From Laguncularia racemosa (taxonomy: Eukaryota; Streptophyta; Magnoliopsida; Myrtales; Combretaceae), in the NCBI GenBank assembly GCA_037954665.1, contig JBBMOL010000012.1:930001-994000 (forward strand): a stretch of 64,000 bases of DNA. The letters are read 5' to 3'. The notes under the pieces were generated by a model, which worked only from the letters and a program-made list of their open reading frames with translations, was not told the DNA's origin and did not search any database. Within the stretch, counting starts at the first letter, position 1; the number at the start of each line of letters is the position of its first letter. Made by a program: the position numbers and the translations under genes. Below, one piece after another: positions 47,001-59,000 of the stretch.

Positions 47001-50000
47001 TGACTCAGTTACACAAGTTGGAATAATTGGTTTGGTTGAGTTGTCGCAGTTTCTCCTTGATTAGTTTAAGCTTGCTTACTACTTGGTACATTTTTGAACC
47101 AGCTATCTCGGTGCTCCATACATTTGAAATTATGTCTTTGAAACCTGCATGATGTACCCAAAAGTTGAAGAATTTGAAAGGTAACTTCCTTACCTGCTGT
47201 GTGGAGTTTATGTGTGTGATGGAAAGGGAATGATCCGATAAGATGGGAGGTAGGAACTTGGCTTGGGAGCTTGGGAAGGTCTGCATCCAGCTTTGGTTGA
47301 TCAAGATGCGATCAAGCTTCCTCAAAATGGGGTTGTTAGCTTGCCGGTTAGTCCATGTAAAGAAGTCACCCGAATATCTTAAGTCCTCCAATTCGATCTT
47401 GGCCATGCAGGCCTGGAATTCCGCCATGGCGGAAGTCATTCACCCCCGACCACCTTGCTTGTCGGATGGGGATTTGGTTATGTTGAAGTCTCCAAGAACC
47501 ATCCACGGGATGGTGGCGTGTGTGAGGGAAAGTTCTTCCAGATGTTTCCATAGTTCCCTCCTGTCGTTGTTGCTATTAGCCCCGTGTATGAAGGTAATAT
47601 TTAGGCTAATGTTTAGGCTGCGATGAGACGCAATGCAATGTGATAGTTGAGCTCTTTCCATAACAGTATGGATATTCCACACTCTTGGTTGCCATGCTAT
47701 CCAAATTCTCTTGGGAGCTTCCTGGTTGATAGCTACTTGCCAATTTTGTCCCAACTACTGCCTTACCAATGTTTCATTGTTGGTATTCACCCTGGTTTCT
47801 AATATCCCTATTAGGGATATTTTATTTATGCCACACTCCTTTGTTATTTCTGCCACTTTGAGAGGGTCATTTAACCCTCTTACATTTCATGCTGCTATGT
47901 TCATGGGTAAGAGTGTGACGATGGATTCCTTGTGGAGCTAGGTGAAGGAACGACGCCTCTTCCTCTGTTTCTTCTTGCGTTTACCAGAAGAGTTGGAGCC
48001 TTTGCTTCCCTTGTAGCTATTTCCCAGTGTCTTGGATGCTGTGTCAAGTAGTTTGGACAGTGGAGTATTTTCATAACTACTATCCTCGCTATCTTCATGT
48101 GGTGCTGTGGTGTTTGTCTCGGTGGGTAAAGAAGTGTTACATGGCGGAAAGCTTGCTTTGGAAGTTTCTATACTGATATGTGGGTTGGTTTGTGGTACCT
48201 GTTTGTTGACTTCTGCCGTCTCCGTGTCTTTATCCTCGGAGTTGGAAGCCTGGTGGTGGCGGCCTTGGATGGCTGTACGTTTGGTTTGAACTGGGTGGAG
48301 CTTCTTGCTGTCCTGGGGTGTAGCAGGTATAGAACGGTTAATGCTAGGAGATGAATGGTTTCCGCTAGAAGTGTTTTTTTGGGAGGTGGTGTTAGTTGCT
48401 TTGTTTTGTGTGGTTGTGTCGGTATAGGGAGGTTGTGTTTCTTCTACAGTTGGCTTGGAAGGGTCTATCGATGGGGGTGCAGTGGTAGATTGGCATTTGT
48501 GTCCAAAAACCTAGCATTTTTTGCAATGAGGAGGGATCCATTGGTAGTCAACGTTGATAAAGGCCACTGAGCCATCGACTCTCTCAACTTCAATATGCTT
48601 GACCAGGTCTCTTCTTCCGTCAAGCTCTACTAGGACGCGGGCTTGATTAGGGCATTGTCTAGAGGCTGTAAGTATATCGGCCTTTAAAGGGAGACCTACT
48701 TCGTTAGCAATGTGGTTGAGACCTTCCGCGGAGAGGAGCTCGCATGGTATGCGGTTGCGGGTGATCCAAACCGGAACATGTGTGGGTTGAGGCTTGTCTA
48801 ACCTCATTCCTTTCCTCCAACGTTGAAGGATGAGAAAGCGCTTGGAGAGGAACCACACTTTCTCTAGGATGGGTGTAATGTCTTTGTTTTTTTCAAATTG
48901 AAAGTAGTAGAAACCTTCAGGGCTGGCCAGAATGCCTTGGAGTCCAAAATACTTCCAGAGCTTGGTGGCTATCACGCGAACAAGGGTGTATGGCATTTTC
49001 CGACCAATGAAATATCCTACTAATGTGGACTCCCAATAGGTGGCTCCCTTGTCCTCGACGGATTGCGGAATCCTTACTTTGGGTATGTCGGACGAGGTGT
49101 TTGGTGGGATGAATCGGAGATGGAAGTCTGGAGGGGATGGGGGTGTTCCTTGAAGGCAGGCAGTGGCGTAGGATTTTGCTTGTTTAGGTGGGACTGGATG
49201 ATTGTTTTCCGGTTGATGCTGGTTGGAAAGAGGATGTTTTTGGTGGTTTTCGGATTCCAATGTAGTTTTGCCGTTAAGGGAATGGTTTTGGGAGTGGAAA
49301 AGGTCAGAGTTGGACAAAGAGACGTTGTGAGAGGCTTTTTGGGAAGACAAGATGTCAGAGATGTTGGCAGTGGCAGGGGTGCAAGGCTCCAAGCTTGCTA
49401 TTTTGGGAAGGTCAGCTGTGACCTTTCCATGTGCTTGAAAAGGTGTTGTTTCCTTTTCCTTAATAGGGTGCCTTGGACTTGACGCTGCTTTTTGGATGTC
49501 TGGTGGACATATGGAGCGATGGTGTACATCCTGGGAGCTCCGGTAATCGGAAAGGCTTCTTGGCTGTCCGTGGGGGGGAACTTCCGGCTGCATTTTGATC
49601 GAATCGGGCGGCTGAATGGGTGGCTAGGTAGTTTTCCTAATTCTGATAGTGTGTGTGATGTTACCTAAGGAAGTGGTCCTCTAGGGGGGAGAGTTGAGGG
49701 CAGAGTATAGAGAGAGAAGAGAGCATTTTCTCACTCTACATCTACAAATTATTTCTAATATCTATATTCCTATTCCATAACATAAATTAAGGGAAGAAGC
49801 AAGTTATTGGAAAGGAGGTTTAATTAGTTTTATTATGGTCTTAAAAGTATGTTCTTCCTTACACCTAGAAAAAGCATGTTCTTCCTTATTTGTCTTTAAT
49901 TTAAAGACTTTGTTTTTTGTGGATCTCAATATGGTTGGACCCCTCCCCTTCTTTCTCTCTCCTCTAATCCCCCTCACCCCCCTGCTGTGGTTATCATTTA

Positions 50001-53000
50001 GGTTGGTGGAGTTGTTATTTCTATCCTTTTTCAGTCTGTCAATGACCAAAGTACCATGTTCAGCAAAGGCTTTGGAGTTTTAATTTATTTTTCCCCATAA
50101 GTTTTACTATTCATTTTCAAAGCATATTGTCTTCCAAGACTTTCTAGTAGGAGGCATTGTCTTTCTTTTGGATAAATTACATTGATTTCCCTTGGAAACT
50201 TTTGAAGGAAAGCAAGAGTTTTGATTACATGGTATGTACTGTTGTAGTTTCACCTGTATACTGTATTCAATTTATAAGATATACTTCTATCAACCCTTAA
50301 GCAGAGTGTCCTTTTATAATTTTAATGGTAAATTCTTGTAGGTAACAGCGAATTGTGAAACATGTGACTTATTTGAAATTGTTGTTACCACTGTTTGAAG
50401 ACAATCATTACGGAAGCAAACCTTTTGGTGTGTCAATGTCAATTTTTTTCAACAGCAAGTGGCATGCAATATGATGCTCTTTGGATATTAACCCTTTTCT
50501 TTTCCTTCTTCTTTTTGATAGTTAAGTAGATTTGTATGTTTCATAATCATAGAATGGTGTACAAATATAGGGATAGCCCTTTTTACAAAAAATGATGCAA
50601 CTTTGGGCTCAAGAATGCAGTAAAGGAATGTAATGAATAGTTGAATTGAAGAACTAACCTCAGGAGTGATTCTTCGAGCAATTACTTGCAAGAGAAGCAA
50701 AACTCCAGCACTAACTCTCCCTAAACTAACTTGCTAACTGTTTATATTCCTTTATTTCCAGTCTTATTACCTTTATTACAAAATTGCCACCGCTTACTTA
50801 CACACCTGTTACCTGAAACCAAAACCGGACACAAACAACACAGCCAACAACACTCACCACACTCCTACACTGCACAGCACTATACATCACAAAGCTACAC
50901 ACTTCCACACAACACGACACGGCACCACGCGACATGACACCACACCACACAATACATACACACACGCACGCACACACACTACATTTACCAACATGCAACT
51001 ACTAATTAGAAGGCATTTACCTACTATAAACTTTCAACAAAGGTTCATGAAGTCTCGGGGCTGTATCAAAAACCGTGTGGAAATAAATATTCTAAGGTAT
51101 GAAAACATGCCCACTTAGATTAGTTTGCATAGTTTGATACCTGTAAGGCATCCTTCTTACCAAGCAGAGTTTAGAAATTGAAAAATAGTTGAGATGGCTC
51201 TTCTAGCTTAAGACTCTAGCTCATGTGGATTGTTCCAACTTTTTGTTATTCCTCTTTGCCCAGATATGATATAATCTAGCTGCTAAACTCAATCTTGACT
51301 GTTGGGCTTGTGCTGCTACCAACTATCAAATGGCCATTTATGGCATACTTGCAACTTCATAAAACTCATTGGACACTTGAACTACCCCTCAACCCCTATC
51401 ATCCTCTAGCATTTAAGACTAAAAAAAAAGGAGTTTGTGGGACTCAGAATTCCGATTGCACAGGGAGCATTTTATATGTTCTTTTGGCTCAGATAGAAGA
51501 ACACATCTGGAAATATTTTCATCCAAAAACAAATATCTGGAAATATGTGGAGATCTTGATGAACTGCCTTTTAGATTCTCTCTCTCTCTTTTTAAACTTA
51601 GCTGCATTAGATGTTTGGCAATTGAGGGGATCTACTTTGTCCAAGCTACACTTTTTTTTTTTTTTGACAATTGCTATGGTTTACTTGATCAAAGGGAGTC
51701 ATGGGATGTAATGGAAGTATATTATTGTTTTACTGATTTCAATATGATTATGAGAGAAAGCTCTTCAACCTTCTATATTTCCCTATTTAATTCATTGAAA
51801 ATGTGCATTAGAGCATATGCACAAGTATTTACCCCAAAAATTTTAAAATTGACCAAAAACATATGCACGAGTATATGCTTGAGTGCTCATTTTTATCAAT
51901 GTTGAGTCATTCTTAGATTTGTGCAGGCTGTTATTGTTCGACCTTTAGCTACAGTTAGTGCTCTTGTTCGATTTGCAGAGGAGCCACAGATGTTTGCCAT
52001 CGAATTTAATGATGGATGCCCTGTTCAAGTGAGGATTCATTTCCTTTAGTTGATTTATATATTTCTGTTTATTACTAGTTTGACTGGGAAATTATGTGTC
52101 AGGTTTATTCAAGCACATCTAGGGACAGCCTGCTAGCAGCTGTTCGTGATGTATTACAAACGGAGGTGAGTAGATTCTTTCTCAGGTTACAAGTCTTAGT
52201 GTCTTACAATCTTACATTCTTATTGATAATAGATATGGTATAATTTTTCGTTCTATTGGTTTTATTTTGTTATTTAATAGAAGGTATTCTTTTGGTTTGG
52301 ATGTCGCTTCTCTGATGGATGCTTCAAATTATTATCACTGATGATCTTTAATTATGTCCAGGGTCAATGCCCAGTTCCTGTATTGCCAAGGCTAACATTG
52401 CCTGGCCATCGCATTGATCCACCATGTGGGAGAGTTCAGACATTTGTCCATCAATCAATTTTTGGTGGTCCACGTCCTGTTGGAGATATGGAAAGTGCCT
52501 CAATGCATGTGAAACACTTAGCAGCATCTGCCAAGGATGCAGTTGCTGAAGGTGGTTCTATTCCTGGTTCAAGAGCTAAACTATGGCGTAGGATAAGGGA
52601 ATTCAATGCATGTGTCCCATTTAGTGGAGTGCCTCCTAATATTGAAATACCTGAAGTTACTCTGATGGCATTGATAACTATGCTACCTGCTTCTCCTAAT
52701 CTTCCACCTGAGGCCCCTCCTCTACCACCCCCTTCTCCAAAAGCAGCTGCCACAGTAATGGGCTTCATTGCATGTCTCCGTCGACTATTGGCTTCAAGAA
52801 GTGCAGCTTCACATGTTATGTCTTTTCCTGCTGCAGTTGGAAGAATAATGGGACTACTTAGAAATGGGTCAGAAGGTGTTGTTGCAGAAGCCGCCGGGCT
52901 TGTTGCAGTCCTCATTGGTGGCGGTGCTGGTGATTCAAATCTAATGACTGACACTAAGGGGGAGCAACATGCTACAATTATGCATACCAAGTCTGTCTTG

Positions 53001-56000
53001 TTTGCTAATCATGATTACATCATTATCCTTGCCAACAGGCTTAGGCCCATGTCCGTTTCTCCACTCTTATCCATGGCAGTTGTTGAAATTCTTGAGGTCA
53101 TGATATGTGATCCCCATAGTGAGACTACCCAATATACTGTTTTTGTTGAGTTGTTACGTCAAGTTGCTGGTTTACGCCGTCGGTTGTTTGCATTGTTTGG
53201 ACATCCAGCTGAAAGTGTGAGAGAAACCGTTGCAGTTATTATGCGAACAATAGCAGAAGAAGATGCCATTGCTGCGGAATCTATGCGGGATGCTGCTTTA
53301 CGCGATGGTGCATTGTTAAGGCATCTCTTGCATGCATTTTTCCTTCCTGCTGGGGAGCGACGTGAGGTTAGTCGACAGCTTGTTGCTCTCTGGGCTGATT
53401 CCTATCAGCCTGCCCTTGATTTACTGTCTAGAGTTTTGCCTCCTGGGCTTGTTGCTTATTTACACACACGAAAAGGAGCTCTCCAAGAAGATGCAAATCA
53501 AGAAATATCACTTACGAGTAGAAGGCAGAGACGTTTACTTCAGCAGCGAAGAGGTCGTACAGGGAACAGATTCCAAGAAAATTCCTTGTCATCTGGAAAT
53601 AATCTTGAAGTTGGGGATAGGGTTTGGCAGAATGCTCCTGGTGGTAAAGGCATAGAACACTATCCAAAATCCACTCTAGATGCAAGTGTTCAGGCTTCAA
53701 CCACTTTCCCTTCTGCTGCTTATCCTGGTGAAGGTGAAAATTTGACTGTTGATATGAACACCAATGGGGTGCCTGGTACTGACCTTTCAGCTTCTACTAC
53801 CATAGTGAATGTGCAGTCACCAAATTTGTCTGAGTCTACGGGACCAAATGTTTCAAACTTTAATGATTCTGATTCTAATGCAGCCAATCATCTGGAAAAT
53901 GGCCTTCCAGCTCCTGCTCAGGTTGTTGTGGAGACCACACCTGTAGGATCTGGGAGGCTACTTTGTAATTGGCCAGAATTTTGGAGGGCCTTTAGCCTTG
54001 ATCACAATCGTGCTGATTTGATCTGGAACGAGCGCACCAGGCAAGAGCTAAGGGAGGCTTTGCAGGCTGAGGTTCACAAGTTAGATGTTGAAAAAGCACG
54101 CACAGAAGACATTGCTCCTGGTGGTGCAACAGCAGAAATGCTGTCTGGTCAAGATAGTACCCCACAGATCTCTTGGAACTACTCCGAGTTCTGTGTTAGT
54201 TACCCCAGCCTAGCCAAGGAAGTATGTGTAGGGCAGTATTATTTACGTTTGCTGCTTGATAGCTGCAGCACTGGCAGGGCCCAAGACTTTCCTTTGCGTG
54301 ACCCAGTTGCTTTTTTTAGAGCTTTGTATCATAGGTTTCTATGTGATGCAGACACAGGGCTTACTGTAGATGGTGCTGTACCTGATGAATTAGGTGCTTC
54401 TGATGACTGGTGTGACATGGGAAGATTGGATGGATTTGGAGGAGGTGGAGGCACTTCTGTCAGAGAACTTTGTGCGAGGGCAATGGCAATTGTTTATGAG
54501 CAGCACTTCAAGACAATTGGTTCTTTTGAGGGTACTGCTCACATTACGGTTCTTTTGGATAGAACTGATGATAGAGCTTTGAGGCACCGTCTTCTTCATC
54601 TTCTAAAGGTATGTGAAATTGATCTGCGATTTCTCTCTTATCTGATTTGTTCTCTCTTGCTGGAGTTGTTAGAGCTTTTGTTTGTTAACTGGACAGAAAT
54701 GCTACATCATTGACATTGCTTGAGATGTCCTTTCTGTATCATCACTGTTGCTGAAGTTATATCATTTCCCTTCTATATATTTTTGAGGGTTGAAGTTCTA
54801 CATGAGCTTGGAAGAAAGTGGATAAGAGTGAAAGAATTTGACAGACATTAGTGAATTAATTTGCATACATGTGGATCTCTATATCATGGGACTGACTTCT
54901 TTGTTTAAGAGTTATTTCTTTTCAACAAGCTTGCTCATTGATTCAGCATGAATTTAAACCATAAAATTTTCAAATTGCAAGCCCTTGTATCTTTTTGCTG
55001 CCTATGTGGACAAGAGAATGGTCATTGAAGATTTTTTATAGCATCTGTCTTCAGTTGTGGTTCTGCCAATCTTTTTATTTTTATTGTTGCTTGTGGGAAT
55101 TTCAGCTTGCGCATATAAAACTTACATCTTATGGCAGGAACTTTTCTTAGATATTATTTACCCAAAAAACTTTTCGTAGATATTATTTGGCTTAATTCTA
55201 TGGTATTTTGTGGTTGATACTAATTTACTGTCTGGTGAAAAGGTCCTAATGAAGGTTTTGCCAAATGTTGAGGCTTGTGTCTTGGTTGGTGGCTGTGTAT
55301 TAGCTGTTGATCTTTTGACAGTAGTTCATGAAGCATCCGAAAGAACCGCTATCCCCTTGCAGTCCAATTTGATAGCAGCTACTGCTTTTATGGAACCCCT
55401 GAAGGAATGGATGTTTATTGACAAGGATGGTACTGAAGTTGGACCTGTAGAGAAGGATGCTATCAGAAGATTTTGGTCAAAGAAATCTATTGATTGGACA
55501 ACTAGATGCTGGGCATCTGGGATGCTAGACTGGAAGAGATTGCGTGATATCCGTGAACTGCGCTGGGCATTGTCTATTCGTGTTCCTGTTCTCACGCCGA
55601 CTCAGGTATAGTGTTACGTATTTTGTGGATGCATTAAGGTTCATGTACATAATAGAGATTTTGATATGTTCAACGAGAGGATCCATGTGAATTTTGTACC
55701 TATGTACTAAAGATGCAGAGGTTGGGCCTGAAAAAAAAACCCTGAGAGATATAACATTTGCAACTCCTTTTTGAACTTTGACATGTTGGCTTATTGGGCA
55801 AACATGATTGTGGAAAGTGTATTGTAGAAAGCTTCTGTCATTTGCTTACAATAAGATTAATATGATAACAGACACAAGATGTAATGAAAGAAATTGTTAT
55901 TTCATGCAACTACTGTTTAGAGCAACTACATGAACATGGAAAGAATAAGCACTCTTGATTTGCAAAACATTTATAGGAGGGTATAAGCTAAGTTTGTGAT

Positions 56001-59000
56001 GTGTCTGGTATGTTGATGTATCCAGCTTATGTGGGATGTGGAAATGATTTACTTAAACCACAAGGGGGGGTTGGTTTGGTGGTTCACTTGAGGCCCAAGA
56101 GGTCTCATGACTTTTTGCATGAGGACTAGGGATCAAAACCCATTAGGGATACTTCTAGGGGCTACTTTCATAATGTAAGGTATACTTGATTAATGCATGG
56201 TCTTTCTGGCTGGTTCCAGTTCCAGGCTTCTGGCCTGCTGCTTACTTACATTCAAACTAACCTGTGGAAGCTACTTTCTATGAGCAATTCCTTTTTCCCC
56301 CTTTTTGGTGCATAATACTTCAGAAAACATTCTCACCTTTATTTTCTTAACTACTTTTGCTTGCAAATTTGTAGCGACAAAAATCTTATGCATGCAGAAT
56401 TGGAATATGAAATCAATTTGTTATTTGGATTTTTTTTTTTAATTTGGGTTTAATTTATATCAGTGTTTTTTTTACTCTCTATGTGTTTGATCGTTTGGTT
56501 TCTATGCAGGTAGGAGAGGCAGCATTGTCCATATTGCACAGCATGGTATCTTCTCATTCAGATATAGATGATGCTGGAGAGATAGTTACTCCAACTCCTA
56601 GAGTAAAAAGGATCTTGTCAAGTCAGCGTTGCCTTCCACATATTGCACAGGTATCTTGAAAAAATTCTTTCGGACTTTTTTACTCATTCTATTGGATCAG
56701 ATTCCATGTGAAGCCAATCTCTCTAAATTTGACTCAATTATTTTGGGCTGCAGGAATTTGGTAAACTGTGATTAATTCCAAGTCTAATTTGATTAAAATA
56801 TGAACTTTACTTAAAAAAATCTAATTTGATTGAATTTTATCTTAAAAAGTGTTATAGGATTGTTCCTTATGTCCCTTTTCTTTAGAATCAATTATTAGTT
56901 CTGATTCAACAGTAGTTTTTAGGGTTTTTCTTTCTCGTCTCCCTATGTTTGCTGATGGGTTCTGGCTCATTGGAGAGAACCCGACAATCTCGATAATTTT
57001 CTGATTGGACAGAAGATTGTTGGAGAAAAATGGTTAGCATCCTTTCATTCATGTTCTCTGTTTTTGTTCTACAATTCTGGCAGCGTTTGTTCCCTTAACT
57101 GCCACGTCCCCATGCTCCCCTTATTTCTCTCCCACGACTCCACTTATACACCCCCACTACTAACCGTATACATAATGATCAGTAGCATGACAGCAGCACT
57201 ACACCTGACTCTATGACACCTAGGACACCCATCTACCATAATCAAAGGCTACAATACTTAAGACACCACCTCCACCACTGGACATGTTACACTAGGAAAA
57301 GAAACAAACAACTAAGACAAGACACAAATACACATGATTACACAGCAGGGTCAGCTGGATGCATCCCCCTCACTCCTCAACCGAGCACAGCTCCTTCTCG
57401 CCACTACTCTTGTGTGGCTTCCTTCTGGTATAAACCTGGTTGAAGGGGGTTATTTTGAGATGTGAACGCGAGGCCTCCTCGCTTGTAACAAAAAGATAGG
57501 ATCATTCAGCTTCTTCATAATGTTGCCAAGAGAAGGGTTACTTTTCGAACTTGTCTAGCTAATCGATGTGATAGCTCTTCTTGCATGCTGATGTACGTCA
57601 GAATAATTTAGTATGGAGTTGTTTCATTCCTTGTGATAGTACATATGCTAGTGATTTGTCTTCTAACCTTTGGTTCGCTTATTGAGAAATTAACATTTTT
57701 TGTGTTTATTTATTTATTTTTGGTTTTTTTTTTGCGGGGGGGGGGGGGGGGGTGGGGGGTGGTGGTGTGGTTGTGGGGGAAGGGGATTGCTATCAAAGGA
57801 AATGGACTTGCTTATAACAATCATGATAACCTGCCCTTTCAGGCAAGAGGTTTTTTGGTCCCCAGTCCCCATTTTTCTACACAGTTAAAATGGAAATGTG
57901 GCAATTGGTTGTGGTCTTTAACCCGAGCCTGTCCTATTTTTCTCTTTTATATTAAGATCAATATAACTTTACTACATGCTATATCTTTGTTTTTATTTGT
58001 TTGTTCAGTCCACAATACGGTCACACCTTTTCTGACAGTTAATGTGAAATTTATTTATTTATCACTTTCATGGATGTATGATGGACTTTTTGCACTGAGC
58101 TGGAACTTGGTATTGAAAAAGTTAAATGAGAATAGCAGTTTGTCCAAGTGATTTTGCTTTCTTTATTATTTCCAACATCTCGTGTCCCAGGTTTGACTGT
58201 CATGACCCCCCATCCTATCACCAACAGGACCAGAGTATAAATGCTTTTCTTGGATACGTTTCATGGAGAGTGAATATACCCATGAATTTTGAATTCTGTT
58301 TTGGTACTTGTGATATCAATATTTTTATCGGTGGTAGTCTAACCAAAACACACTGTTAGACTGTCAAACATGTAAATCTGGGTTATGTTTTTGTGTGAAG
58401 AAATAAAAAGGTTCACAGATGTATATTATCAAGGTGAAATAGTGTATTTTCTTGTAAACATGTCGATTGCATATGAGTTTCTTATGCGGAGCTCAATATT
58501 TCCCCCAACAAAGCTGATTAAATGGTATTATAGTGACATTGCAGTTCCAGCAATATGGTAGTTCCTCTTTAGTGAATCTTTTTATTTGTTGGATGGTGCT
58601 TGTCCTGCCACCAACAGTTCATAGATGGCAAGTATCCTTTAGTTGATAACAGTATTTTGGCAAAATTTTAGGCTATGCTTTCTGGCGAACCAAGCATAGT
58701 GGAGAGTGCGGCCGCTTTGCTGAAGGCTGTTGTTACCAGAAATCCAAAAGCTATGATACGACTTTACAGCACAGGGGCATTTTATTTTGCACTCGCATAC
58801 CCTGGATCCAATCTCCATTTGATTGCTCAGCTATTTTCGGTGACTCATGTTCATCAGGCGTTTCATGGAGGTGAAGAAGCCGCAGTTTCTTCATCATTGC
58901 CACTGGCAAAAAGAAGTGTGCTGGGTGGACTTCTTCCAGAGTCCTTACTGTATGTATTGGAGCGTAGTGGTCCAGCTGCATTTGCTGCTGCAATGGTTTC

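Larger units (their letters stand above)
44213..49742 (-). mobile_element. L1-clade LINE inserted in the Copia 5' LTR
   Basis: The poly-A tail is the T run at 44212-44223 on the + strand; the 5' end is near 49735, where a pyrimidine-rich leader stands on the minus strand. ORF1 is followed by endonuclease, reverse transcriptase and the zf-RVT region, the order of plant L1 elements. It is almost full length but interrupted by stops. Compared with the intact 3' LTR, 24 bases (38479-38502 equivalent) are missing at the junction and no clear target duplication is visible. Confidence 0.9.
38376..49782 (-). mobile_element. Ty1/copia LTR retrotransposon in GRV2 intron 4, antisense to the gene
   Basis: The element is bounded by TAAAT on both sides (38371-38375 and 49783-49787), the 5-bp duplication expected of integrase. 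LTRs read TGTTATAG...ATTACA on the minus strand. The 3' LTR is 38376-38542; the 5' LTR is 44110-44212 plus about 49743-49782, split by a LINE. The order GAG, PR, INT, RT, RNase H on the minus strand defines the Copia type. Excluding the LINE, the length is about 5.9 kb. Stops, frameshifts and changed catalytic residues show it is dead. The leader between primer-binding site and GAG is unusually long (about 1.4 kb). Confidence 0.92.

Noticed and set aside
45763..49482. Several + strand open frames over the LINE (for example 49063-49482, 47243-47626)
   Set aside because: They are shadows of the minus-strand ORF1, endonuclease and RT frames, which carry the recognisable motifs.
50731..50998. Open frames on both strands in the CA-rich stretch of intron 4
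   Set aside because: Low-complexity His/Thr/Tyr or Cys/Val patterns from the CACA repeat; no domain or splice-site context.
57633..58151. 172-codon open frame in intron 9
   Set aside because: It runs through the 17-G tract (Gly run) and lies wholly within an intron bounded by strong splice sites; no homology.
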